A stretch of 64,000 nt of DNA from an uncultured Caldilineaceae bacterium (lineage in GTDB: Bacteria > Chloroflexota > Anaerolineae > Caldilineales > Caldilineaceae), in the NCBI GenBank assembly GCA_951812725.1, contig OX638330.1, positions 5,869,405 through 5,933,404 on the forward strand. The letters run 5' to 3'. The translations under genes were made by a program, and so were the position numbers. The notes under the pieces were generated by a model. It was not told the DNA's origin and searched no databases. It saw only the letters and a list, made by a program, of their open reading frames with translations. Of the stretch, positions 1-8,004 are shown piece by piece (the first letter of the stretch is position 1; each line of letters begins with the position of its first letter).

Positions 1-2
1 AG

Positions 3-311
3 AATCTTGTCACGCCAAGCATTGCAAATTTCAAAGACTTCCGCAATAGCCCTTTTTTCAAGCTACATGCTGTAGGAATTGCCGATGGAGTCAGGCGCAT
101 TCTGAAAAATTCTTCGCGAATCGAGAGTGGGTTTGCAAAATTGAGCATGAATGAATTGCTTAAAGATTATGCCGCAGGTGATTCTGACTTCAATGACCAA
201 GTCATTGTGGAGTTGTGCAAGAGAGAGGATCTGACACTGGTTACGCATGACGGTGATTTCAAAGGCTCCGGAATACCTATTTTGACCGCGAACAAGAATT
301 TGCAGGTGTAG
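3..311 (+). CDS. PIN-domain-like protein, C-terminal part (cut by window start)
   Basis: An open frame enters from the left edge and ends at TAG 309-311, giving 102 residues of a C-terminus. Near the end it reads SDFNDQVIVELCKREDLTLV followed by THDGDF, which is the usual last strand and acidic residues of PIN-fold nucleases (metal-binding Asp). PIN proteins are mostly RNases, for example VapC toxins. The stop lies 4 bases before the start of the restriction-type gene at 316, so the two are very likely co-transcribed. The N-terminus with the first catalytic acidic residues is outside the window. It could be a toxin or an accessory nuclease of the restriction locus. Confidence 0.7.
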   Translation, partial: NLVTPSIANFKDFRNSPFFKLHAVGIADGVRRILKNSSRIESGFAKLSMNELLKDYAAGDSDFNDQVIVELCKREDLTLVTHDGDFKGSGIPILTANKNLQV

Positions 312-315
312 ATGT

Positions 316-2994
316 ATGGCCCTCCATCCCGATTTTCCCGACTCCCCGCACGCGATCCTCGACCCGTCGCTCCGCTGGTTTCCCGCCGAAGAGGAGTTGC
401 GCAACACCAGCATGGAAAAGCTGATGCCACCGCTGGTGGCGCAACTGCGGCACAAGGTCAAGGAATTTCGCGATAGCAGCTACGTCGGCGCAAGAGATAC
501 TAGCAAGAGCCTTTTGAATTGGTGGTTCCAGGAACCACATCTGCTGCCACAGGCCGATGGAAATATGGCGGAGTTCCGATACTACTTTGCCCAGCGCGAA
601 GCCCTGGAAACCATTGTCTATCTGAATGATGTCGTGGGCGTAAGGGACAAATTCGACTTGATGCGTTTCGACAGTTCAGGCGCAGTATCGACCGGCATGT
701 TTGACGAAAGCTGGCGGCGGTTTGTAATCAAGATGGCAACCGGAAGTGGCAAGACCAAGGTGATGGGCCTGGCAGTCGCATGGAGCTTTTTCCACAAACT
801 GTACGAACCCGATTCCGACCTGTCGCGAAATTTTCTGGTCATCACCCCCAACATTATAGTGCTAGACCGAATTTATAGAGACTTTCAAGGTCTGCGCATA
901 TTCTTTGCCGATCCCGTCGTTCCCGAAAATGGCTACGAAGGCCGTAACTGGCAGAATGATTTTCAACTCACACTGCATTTGCAGGATGAAGTGCGCGTTT
1001 CTCAACCCGTGGGCAACATCTTTTTGACCAACATTCACCGCGTCTACTCTGGCGATGAGACCCCGCCTTCGCCCGATGATGAAAACACGATGGACTACTT
1101 TCTCGGCAGTCGGCCCACAGGTGGTACTACCGCTTCCGATGTGGACCTTGGAATGATTGTACGTGACATTGACGAGTTGATGGTGCTAAACGATGAGGCG
1201 CACCACATCCACAGCAAGAATCAGGCTTGGTTCAAGTCAATCGAGGATATTCGCAACCGCCTTGTGCAGAAAGGCGGAGAGTTGGCTCTGCAGGTGGACG
1301 TAACCGCAACGCCCAAGCACAACAACGGGGCAATTTTTGTGCAGACGGTGGCGGATTACCCCTTGGTGGAGGCAATCTCGCAGAATGTCGTCAAGCGTCC
1401 GGTACTCCCTGACGATTCCAGCCGCGCCAAACTAATAGAGGGGCAAAGTGCTAAATACACCGAGAAATACGCTGATTATCTTGATCTCGGCGTTGTTGAA
1501 TGGCGCAAGGCGTTCGCGGAACATGAAAAACTGGGCAAGAAAGCCATCCTGTTCGTCATGACCGATGACACCCGAAACTGCGACGACGTAGCCAAATACC
1601 TGGAAAGCCGCTATCCAGAACTGGAAAACGCAGTTCTTGTGATTCACACCAAGAACAACGGTGAAATTTCCGAGGCGCGTTCTAGTCGGAACCAGGAAGA
1701 ATTAGAAAAGCTGCGTAAACAGGCCAATAAAATTGACCAAGCTTACAGTCCGTACAAGGCAATTGTTTCGGTAATGATGCTCAAAGAAGGATGGGATGTT
1801 CGCAACGTAACCACCATCGTCGGGTTGCGCCCCTACACTGCCCAGAGCAACATTCTCCCGGAACAGACGCTGGGACGTGGGCTTCGCAAGATGTACCTTA
1901 ACGGCACGCCGGAGACCGTAAGTGTTATCGGTACTGATGCCTTTATGGAATTCGTCGAGTCGATTCAAGCAGAAGGTGTCGTCCTGGAACGGCGGGCGAT
2001 GGGAGCAGATGTCCAGTCCGCGACGCGGCTAATGATTGAAGTAGATAAGGAGAACCACGACAAGAATATGGACGCGTTGGATATTGACATTCCAATTCTG
2101 ACGCGTCGCATTGTTCGGAATTATACTAGCCTTGACGAGTTGGACGCTGCTCGGTTGGATTTTAGGCCAGTGAAATATCGGCAGTTCAGCGGAGAAGAAA
2201 AGAGAGAAATTGTTTTCCGGGATCTGACGACAGGCGAGGTTGCTCACACCACAGTGTTGGACAGCGCCGGCGTCCCCGATTATCGTAATGCACTCGGCTA
2301 CTTTGCTAGGACTCTGATGAAAGACCTCAGGCTAGTGAGTGGCTATGAAGTGTTGTACGGTAAGTTGAAGGATTTCGTCCAAAATGAGTTGTTTGACGAA
2401 ATTGTCGAATTGGAATCGCCCAATACTTTACGCAATTTGGCAGAAACGGCTGCCACAAAGACAACTATCGAGGCCTTCAAGCGGGCCATCAATGAGTTGA
2501 CCGTTCAGGACGTAGGGGCCGCACAGATCAGCGACACCATTAGATTACAGGACACACAGCCTTTTGTCGTCAAAGAACAGCCTTATCTGTTGCAGCGAAA
2601 GACTGTGTTCAACAAGATCATTGGTGACAGCAAGCTTGAATTAGCTTTCGCATCTTTCCTGGAAGATTGTCCTGATGTAGCCTCCTACGCCAAGAACTAT
2701 CATGCAGTAGGCTTCAAACTTGACTATGTCAATTCTGATGGCGAAATCTCAAACTATTATCCGGACTTCCTGGTTAAACTGACTGATGGGCGGATGGTCG
2801 TTGCTGAAACCAAGGGTCTGGAAGACCTGGACGTATCCCCCAAAATGCACCGCCTAAGCCAATGGTGCGAAGATGTATCTGAGGCGTTGCCGGATGTCTC
2901 CTTTGATTTTGTCTACGTTGATGAAGAAAGTTTTCAGACTTACCGCCCGGGCACGTTTCAGCATTTGCTTGAAGGATTCACAACCTACAAGTAG
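316..2994 (+). CDS. Type III restriction-like DEAD/DEAH helicase-nuclease (Res subunit family)
   Basis: The product has 892 residues. It carries an SF2 helicase core: Walker A ATGSGKT at 141-147, a DEAH-type motif II (NDEAHHIH), motif III VTATP, and motif V/VI around MMLKEGWDVRN and QTLGRGLRKM. The C-terminus has a PD-(D/E)XK nuclease core with PD at about 816-817 and ETK at 831-833. This order (helicase then nuclease) is that of type III restriction Res subunits and of the related stand-alone family often named BPTD_3080. It would translocate on and cut foreign DNA, normally with a Mod methyltransferase, which must lie upstream of the window if present. The start at 316 follows the PIN gene by 4 bases and fits the family N-terminus. 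Specificity cannot be read from the sequence. Confidence 0.85.
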   Translation: MALHPDFPDSPHAILDPSLRWFPAEEELRNTSMEKLMPPLVAQLRHKVKEFRDSSYVGARDTSKSLLNWWFQEPHLLPQADGNMAEFRYYFAQREALETIVYLNDVVGVRDKFDLMRFDSSGAVSTGMFDESWRRFVIKMATGSGKTKVMGLAVAWSFFHKLYEPDSDLSRNFLVITPNIIVLDRIYRDFQGLRIFFADPVVPENGYEGRNWQNDFQLTLHLQDEVRVSQPVGNIFLTNIHRVYSGDETPPSPDDENTMDYFLGSRPTGGTTASDVDLGMIVRDIDELMVLNDEAHHIHSKNQAWFKSIEDIRNRLVQKGGELALQVDVTATPKHNNGAIFVQTVADYPLVEAISQNVVKRPVLPDDSSRAKLIEGQSAKYTEKYADYLDLGVVEWRKAFAEHEKLGKKAILFVMTDDTRNCDDVAKYLESRYPELENAVLVIHTKNNGEISEARSSRNQEELEKLRKQANKIDQAYSPYKAIVSVMMLKEGWDVRNVTTIVGLRPYTAQSNILPEQTLGRGLRKMYLNGTPETVSVIGTDAFMEFVESIQAEGVVLERRAMGADVQSATRLMIEVDKENHDKNMDALDIDIPILTRRIVRNYTSLDELDAARLDFRPVKYRQFSGEEKREIVFRDLTTGEVAHTTVLDSAGVPDYRNALGYFARTLMKDLRLVSGYEVLYGKLKDFVQNELFDEIVELESPNTLRNLAETAATKTTIEAFKRAINELTVQDVGAAQISDTIRLQDTQPFVVKEQPYLLQRKTVFNKIIGDSKLELAFASFLEDCPDVASYAKNYHAVGFKLDYVNSDGEISNYYPDFLVKLTDGRMVVAETKGLEDLDVSPKMHRLSQWCEDVSEALPDVSFDFVYVDEESFQTYRPGTFQHLLEGFTTYK

Positions 2995-3427
2995 AAAGTA
3001 TTGGGCCCACAGGAGATTCCTTCCTAGGCCCAAAGATTGGCGAGTAGCGCTCTCCTCAACCCAACTGCTCGTTCAAATGGCGCCGGATGAAGTGCGCGGT
3101 TGCGTCTTCGTCAGCGACTTCATGTTCTAGGGGGCGTTGACATTTCAGTGAAGCAGGCAAGATCCGCACAATAGAAAGCAGGGAAGTGGGGGATCAGACG
3201 GTGACTGGCCGTGCGCCGGGGGCCCAGCGCCCAATCGTTTTTACTGTAGAGCCCAAATGAGTCCACGAGCTTGCGAGTACCAATAGAGCGAGTGAGACGC
3301 CTGCGACGTCAGGCGGCAGCCCATTCGAAAAGTCTTTGTTTCAAATTGAACGCACATGAGTTTCTCTTTATCATATAATTATTATATTATTGTGAATAGG
3401 CAATACTCTGTTTCTTGAAAATTTTTT

Positions 3428-3485
3428 CTCGCAAACGCTCGTAAACTCTCGTGGATCTCTCGTAAACGCTCGTACGAGCGTTTAC
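3428..3485. repeat. Helically phased CTCGTAAAC decamers ending in a 24-bp perfect palindrome
   Basis: Copies of a decamer of the form CTCGYAAAC begin at 3428, 3438, 3448 (diverged), 3459 and 3469 (half of the palindrome), so they are spaced 10 to 11 bases apart. The block ends in a perfect 24-base palindrome at 3462-3485 whose half-site is GTAAACGCTCGT. Repeats on one face of the helix next to an AT-rich tract look like a cooperative binding site, for example an operator, a plasmid-type iteron or a recombinase site. No adjacent gene identifies the protein. Confidence 0.6.
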
Positions 3486-3914
3486 CTGCTCTCGCACGAG
3501 CGCACGACATGTGTTATGGGAGTGCCTATACCAGCTCTTCGTGCAGTAACATTGAAACTGTGTCTCTTCAGCCCGCTCTGAAACCCTGCCTTTTCGCCGA
3601 ACGCAGCCGGAATAGCTTGCCTTCTCGACACACCTTGGAGATGTCAACGAGCCCCAATACAGCGGCCGCGAAGTTGCCTCCAGTCTCGTCGGCGCCGCCC
3701 TCGACACCTATCACACCATTTTCACCCTTATCTAGGGCCTTGCAGCCATAGGCGTCGTCCCGACCGTATCGTTGACTCTTTTTGTATTTGGCGAGAGGCG
3801 GTCTGGGATGGGGTGACTCCCGATCTACTTAACCGTCAGGCAAGCCCAAGGATTTCAGCAGAGATGAGAATACGGTCCCTTAAGCAAAACTGTACAAGTG
3901 TGCTACACTAAAGG

Positions 3915-3943
3915 TTGAAACTGTTAAACTGTTTTGATACACT
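3915..3943 (+). promoter_or_regulatory. Possible sigma70-type promoter before the 155-residue membrane protein
   Basis: TTGAAA (3915-3920) and TACACT (3938-3943) are separated by 17 bases. The start codon at 3952 is only 8 bases past the -10 box, so a transcript from here would be leaderless. A second TACACT at 3904-3909 is an alternative -10. Confidence 0.35.
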
Positions 3944-3951
3944 GGTGAAAA

Positions 3952-4419
3952 ATGAAACTCCTCGAACGCTTTGGCCCAATTATCCTGGTACTGGTTTCAT
4001 TAGGAATAGCGTGTCTTTTTGGGTATGTAGCAACTACTCGGAAATTGACTAGCCTAGAGAGCTTTTTTTGGCAGTTCCTGAGTTTACTGATCGGGCTAAT
4101 AGGTTCGTTCATATTCGGACGTCGGGCGGCCCAAGAGACGGTAAGGGAAATTCTGAGATCACACGCTCGACCTGCATTCCGACGCCTTCTTTCTCTTCAT
4201 TTAGGTCTCCAGCGCCAATCGATTGCTATAGAATCTCTACAAAACACTGAGTTGCTAGAAGATTACAGGAGAACACTTGCAGAGCTTACCGGATTAGTGT
4301 ACATGCAAGTATTGACCGTGGTTGATGCGCTCGGAGATTGGGAAGACGTCGTTCCGGAAGAAGCGGAAGTGTTGAAAAAGAAACTCTCAGCAGATAGACC
4401 AACAGAGGACTGGCAATGA
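3952..4419 (+). CDS. Hypothetical membrane protein
   Basis: The product has 155 residues, with two hydrophobic segments at about 8-28 and 38-56 and a basic loop, then a cytoplasmic-looking helical tail rich in Arg, Leu and Glu (VREILRSHARPAFRRLLSLH onward). No catalytic motif is seen and I do not recognise the family. Its TGA stop overlaps the ATG of the next gene (ATGA, 4416-4419), so the two proteins are translationally coupled and probably work together. The low-GC codon use matches the accessory end of the window. Confidence 0.6.
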   Translation: MKLLERFGPIILVLVSLGIACLFGYVATTRKLTSLESFFWQFLSLLIGLIGSFIFGRRAAQETVREILRSHARPAFRRLLSLHLGLQRQSIAIESLQNTELLEDYRRTLAELTGLVYMQVLTVVDALGDWEDVVPEEAEVLKKKLSADRPTEDWQ

Positions 4420-4853
4420 CAGAATTGATTCGAGGAAAAGTCGCGCAAGTCCTCAATTCACGAGAAATTGCAATCAACGTGGGCTCCGCGGTCGGAGTTG
4501 TCTCAGGGATGTATTTTCAAGTACTGGCAGCGCCTGAGGACATTAGAGATCCTGATACGGATGAAGTCTTAGGAGTGATTGACCGTCCGAAAGTTAGAGT
4601 ACGGGTTACAGATGTCCAAGAGAAGCTTTCTGTGGCAACTACATACCGCAAGAGACGAGTGAACATCGGGGGGGCAGGGATTCTGGGTTACACTAGCAGC
4701 ATGGCTGACCTCCTCAAGCCAGCTAAGTGGGTAACAGAATACGAGACCTTGAAGACAGAGGAAAAGACTTGGGAGGATCTTGACGAAGAAGAAAGTTACG
4801 TGAATACAGGAGATATCGTCGTCCAGATCGTTGAAGAGACAGATGAGGAATAG
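4416..4853 (+). CDS. Hypothetical small protein, possibly beta-barrel (FlgT-C-like)
   Basis: The product has 145 residues and no signal peptide or membrane segment. The first part (IRGKVAQVLNSREIAINVG, then VVSGMYFQVL and VLGVIDRPKVRVRVTDVQ) alternates hydrophobic residues like the small beta-barrels seen in FlgT C-terminal-type domains, but the match is from memory and weak. The tail is strongly acidic (ETDEE at the end). It overlaps the membrane protein gene by 4 bases. Function unknown. Confidence 0.6.
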   Translation: MTELIRGKVAQVLNSREIAINVGSAVGVVSGMYFQVLAAPEDIRDPDTDEVLGVIDRPKVRVRVTDVQEKLSVATTYRKRRVNIGGAGILGYTSSMADLLKPAKWVTEYETLKTEEKTWEDLDEEESYVNTGDIVVQIVEETDEE

Positions 4854-4988
4854 GAAACGGCTAGCAAATAACTGCTTATACGTCCCCGCTCTTGCCCTGA
4901 ACCCCTCCTTCGTATTTAAGCTCTGTTGAGGGAAAACTCCATGTCTCGCTTGAGAAAGAAGCTTCAGCGGGAACGTAGCTGTTCGTCA

Positions 4989-5213
4989 ATGCCTCTGCAG
5001 ACGATTGAAGCGATTATTGACTAAGAAGGAAATGTGCGGTTACCCGAGCCTGTCCAACTGCCTGAGCCTCTGCGCGCATGTGTAACAATTCTCCCCAGCG
5101 AATCAGATATTTCCGAGACTGCACTACTAAGCGAAGCCGCTCTTTCTGAAGACTGGGATCGTCCCGAGGAGGAAGCGGCATGGTCACACCTGCAATGTGT
5201 GCAGCCGTCTTAA
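4989..5213 (+). pseudogene. Antitoxin gene broken by an in-frame stop, with toxin remnant after it
   Basis: The frame from ATG 4989 reads MPLQTIEAIID, then TAA at 5022-5024, then EGNVRLPEPVQLPE and later LSEAALSEDWDRPEEEAAW to a stop at 5211-5213. Both halves match one antitoxin type (AbrB/DUF2281-like, with a Ser-Glu-Ala and acidic tail), and the stop sits exactly where a Glu (GAA) is expected, so one base change would have killed the gene. Overlapping its end another frame reads VLMPFPFLDAS then TAG (5207-5242), which resembles the VLVPFPFTD start of MazF/PemK-type toxins. This looks like a dead toxin-antitoxin pair. Confidence 0.65.
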
Positions 5214-5310
5214 TGCCCTTCCCATTTCTTGACGCCTCCTAGGCAATTGCAATCAATGCCTCGATGCAGGCGAACAGCGAGATGAGTTAGTTCATCTGAA
5301 GAATCAGAAA

Positions 5311-6531
5311 ATGTTTGACAGCCTGTCCGAACTAATCGACAAAATCCATTTAGGCGAAGACTCCACCATCGAGTTCAAAAGAGAGTTGCCGCGTAGGGAC
5401 AGCCTTGCTGACGAGATTGCCGCCTTCGCCAACGCCCGCGGCGGAGTGATACTCATCGGAGTAGACGACCACGGCGACATTGTAGGTCTTGACCAGCACA
5501 ACTTGGACCAGACCGAAAAGACAGTGGTCGAAATCTGCCGCGACAGCATCGAACCTCAAGTCTCCATCTTCACCGAAAAACTGCAGCTTGAAGGCAAAGT
5601 TCTGCTAAGAATAGATGTCCCTCGTAGCCTATTCGTCCACAAAAGCCCTGGCGGCTATCTTGCCCGACAAGGCAGCAGCAAACGCGTGATGCCTACCGAT
5701 CAGTTGGCGCGACTGTTGCAGAGCCGGTCTCAGGCGCGGATTATATCTTTTGATGAACAGGTCGTGCCGAATACCACCAGAGACACGCTTCTGAAAGAAT
5801 TCTATCTGCGATTTATCAGAGAAGGAGCTCCTGAGGACGAGGTCGAAGACCTTCTGCAAAAGAGACGGCTTCTGGTCAGGGACGGGCCAGTATACCGCGC
5901 CTCGGTCGCCGGACTTCTGATGTGCAATGACAGACCCGACGATTACCTCTACAACAGCTTCATCCAGGCCGTCTTCTATCGCGGCAAAATAAAGGATGCG
6001 AATTACCAGATCGACGCCAAAGATTTCAAGGGACCGCTTGACCGGCAGGTCATGGACGCCTATAAGTTTGTGGAAAGGTATAATCAGGTCTCCGCTCGTA
6101 AAGATCTCGGTCGAAGGGAACAACCACAATTCAGCATGAGGGCAGTCTTCGAAGCCCTGGTCAATGCTGTGGTACACAGAGACTATTCAAGGACCGCCTC
6201 AAAGATCCGTCTGTTCATGTTTGCCGACAGATTGGAGCTGAGTTCGCCGGGGGCCCTGGCCAATACACTGACCGTGGAACGGCTGCGCTACGGCCAGGCA
6301 ACCCGCAACGAACTGCTGGCCCGCCTGCTGTCCGAAATTACAGTTGAAGACAACGTCGGCAGGCAGGTAGCCAGACGTTATTTCCTGGAGCGCCGAGGCG
6401 AAGGTGTGGGCATCATTCTGGACGAAAGCACAGCCCTTAGCGGCAAAGCTCCCGTCTATCAACAGATCGACGAAACCCTGCACCTCACCATCTTCGCCGC
6501 AAAGTCCCTGCACGAAGAGCAGGAACTGTAA
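5311..6531 (+). CDS. AlbA_2 / HATPase_c_4 domain protein (RecG-like ATP-binding regulator)
   Basis: The product has 406 residues. The N-terminal AlbA_2 (Schlafen-like) domain covers about 1-130 with EDSTIEFKRE at 16-25 and AFANARGGVILIGVDD at 38-53. The C-terminal half has a GHKL-type ATPase fold: N-box EALVNAVVHRDYS at 281-293, SPGAL at 312-316, and the usual RNELLARLL and GEGVGII ends. Such proteins are commonly annotated as transcriptional regulators or ATP-binding proteins and are frequent in defence and mobile regions, but their biochemical role is mostly untested. It stands alone between the dead toxin-antitoxin remnant and the enolase genes. Confidence 0.8.
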   Translation: MFDSLSELIDKIHLGEDSTIEFKRELPRRDSLADEIAAFANARGGVILIGVDDHGDIVGLDQHNLDQTEKTVVEICRDSIEPQVSIFTEKLQLEGKVLLRIDVPRSLFVHKSPGGYLARQGSSKRVMPTDQLARLLQSRSQARIISFDEQVVPNTTRDTLLKEFYLRFIREGAPEDEVEDLLQKRRLLVRDGPVYRASVAGLLMCNDRPDDYLYNSFIQAVFYRGKIKDANYQIDAKDFKGPLDRQVMDAYKFVERYNQVSARKDLGRREQPQFSMRAVFEALVNAVVHRDYSRTASKIRLFMFADRLELSSPGALANTLTVERLRYGQATRNELLARLLSEITVEDNVGRQVARRYFLERRGEGVGIILDESTALSGKAPVYQQIDETLHLTIFAAKSLHEEQEL

Positions 6532-6631
6532 CCCCAAGGCTCGCCATACCCACCGACTCTTATCAGTCTGTCCTTGCAGACATCGAAAACGGCCAAACCA
6601 CTGGTCTTCAACAACCCCCTACGTACGCAGA

Positions 6632-6673
6632 AGTTCACTAAGAACTAGAAACTGAAAACCAAGAACTGCCCTT
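6632..6673 (+). repeat. ACT-rich dispersed element, copy 1
   Basis: It starts AGTTCACTAAGAACTAGAAA and ends GAACTGCCCTT, 13 bases before the first enolase start codon. Other copies in this window: 7960-8001, 9375-9416, 20350-20380, 20646-20676, 44538-44575, 45602-45642, 47527-47553, 52408-52448, 53228-53265 and 55854-55871. All read in the same direction. Confidence 0.7.
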
Positions 6674-6686
6674 CTGGAGCCCACCC

Positions 6687-7823
6687 ATGAAAATCACCGA
6701 CGTCAAACTCCACACCCTCCAACACCCAACCCTCACCCAGAGCCGCCACCGCCTTGTCCAAGTGCCCGGCCTGCGCCGCATCCAGTACACCCACACCGGC
6801 CGGCCCATCGACACCCCCATGCAATCGCATATCCTCGAAGTCGAAACCGACGAAGGCATCACCGGCCGTATCGCCCCCACCTCTATCAACAAATATCAGC
6901 TGGAAATCCTCAAGACCCACGCCATCGGCGAAAGCCCCTTCGCCCGCGAACGGCTCTTCCAAATGCTGCACAAAGGCACCCGCTGGGTCTACCAGGAACC
7001 CGGCTGGTTCGGCGAATTCGACAACTGCCTCTGGGACATCTTCGGCAAGACCGCCGGCCTGCCCGTCTACGCCCTCATCGGCCGCGTGCGTGACCGCCTG
7101 CCCGTCTACCTCACCGCCGGCGACATGGAGCTGCAGGGCTACCTCGATCATATCGAAGACGGCCGCGCCTTCGGCGTCAACGCCTACAAACTGCACACCT
7201 ACAAGGGCGGCAAAGCCGACATCCCCATCCTCACCGACGTGCGCAAAGCCGTCGGCGACGACTACGACCTGCTTAACGATCCCGTCTGCTCATACAACCT
7301 GCGCGAAGCCATCGAAGTGGGCCGGGCCATGGAAGAGCTCGACTACATCTGGCTCGAAGAGCCCATGCACGAGCAGAAAATGAACCAGTACCAGGAGCTC
7401 TGCCGCACGCTCACCATCCCCATCATGGCCACCGAGCGCCTCATGCACGACATGGACATCACCGCCCAGTGGCTCATCCAGGGCGCCACCGACCGCCTGC
7501 GCGTGCGCGCGACCTTCGGCCTCACACAGGCACTGAAACTGGCCCACTTTGCCGAGCTCTACGGCGCCAACATCGAACTCAACGGGCCGGGCGGAAATTA
7601 CGGGCTCGTCCATGCCCATGCCGGCTGCTGCATCGACAACACCGACTTCTACGAGCTGCTCGGCCCGGCCACCCCCCAGCGCCTGCGCGCCGAAGGCGAA
7701 GAGTGGGGCCTGCTCAACGCCCCCCTCATCGAAGACGGCCACATCGCGCCCCCCGATGGCCCCGGCTGGGGCGCAGTCTGGGACGAAGACCGCATCCGCT
7801 CGCTAACCGTCGCAACCGACTGA
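6687..7823 (+). CDS. Enolase-superfamily (mandelate racemase/mannonate dehydratase-like) protein, copy 1
   Basis: The product has 378 residues. It has the enolase-superfamily capping domain (about 1-130) and TIM barrel. Metal ligands can be placed at D198 (LLNDPV), E224 (WLEEP) and E250 (MATER), with the same 26 and 26 spacing as D195, E221 and E247 of mandelate racemase. K168 lies in YKLH. Such enzymes abstract a proton next to a carboxylate, mostly dehydrating sugar acids. The substrate cannot be told. At 299, where copies 2 and 3 have His, this copy has Asn (ELNGPGG), so its acid/base chemistry may differ. It is first of three tandem paralogues. No Shine-Dalgarno is obvious; the ACT element sits just upstream. 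Confidence 0.85.
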   Translation: MKITDVKLHTLQHPTLTQSRHRLVQVPGLRRIQYTHTGRPIDTPMQSHILEVETDEGITGRIAPTSINKYQLEILKTHAIGESPFARERLFQMLHKGTRWVYQEPGWFGEFDNCLWDIFGKTAGLPVYALIGRVRDRLPVYLTAGDMELQGYLDHIEDGRAFGVNAYKLHTYKGGKADIPILTDVRKAVGDDYDLLNDPVCSYNLREAIEVGRAMEELDYIWLEEPMHEQKMNQYQELCRTLTIPIMATERLMHDMDITAQWLIQGATDRLRVRATFGLTQALKLAHFAELYGANIELNGPGGNYGLVHAHAGCCIDNTDFYELLGPATPQRLRAEGEEWGLLNAPLIEDGHIAPPDGPGWGAVWDEDRIRSLTVATD

Positions 7824-7855
7824 CAAGGGGAACGCCTGGCAATAGATCCCCTACA

Positions 7856-8001
7856 CGCGGCTTCGGGCTGGGCCATTCAAGAAGCCAAGTTCACGGGTCT
7901 GGATTTCGGCGGACGCCAAGTACACCAACCTACTCACAACCGCCGCGTACCTCCGCCGCAGTTCACTAAAAACTAAAAACTAACGACTAAAAACTGCCCT
8001 T
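7856..8001 (+). repeat. Duplicated spacer before enolase copy 2 (matches 9270-9416)
   Basis: The spacer between copies 1 and 2 is closely similar to the spacer between copies 2 and 3: both contain GCGGCTTCGG, then CCAAG.TCACGGGTC, TTTCGGC.GACGCCAAGT, CACCAACCT, AACCGCCGCG, and end in the ACT element directly before the start codon. The repeat unit was therefore gene plus upstream spacer, copied together. Confidence 0.75.
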
Positions 8002-8004
8002 AAC

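Larger units (their letters stand above)
2995..3951. other. 957-base intergenic region without a supportable gene
   Basis: After the helicase gene there is an interrupted hairpin with 7-bp arms (3001-3007 with 3027-3033) and no T-run. An AT-rich stretch at about 3361-3400 precedes phased decamers and a palindrome (listed separately). Short frames on both strands in 3387-3751 have no recognisable motif or convincing ribosome site. The sequence around 3135-3145 (GTTGACATTTC) resembles the ends of the element at 20388-20655. Confidence 0.5.

Noticed and set aside
3387..3751. Short frames of 80 and 106 codons on opposite strands
   Set aside because: No ribosome site, motif or plausible composition; one crosses the phased palindrome.
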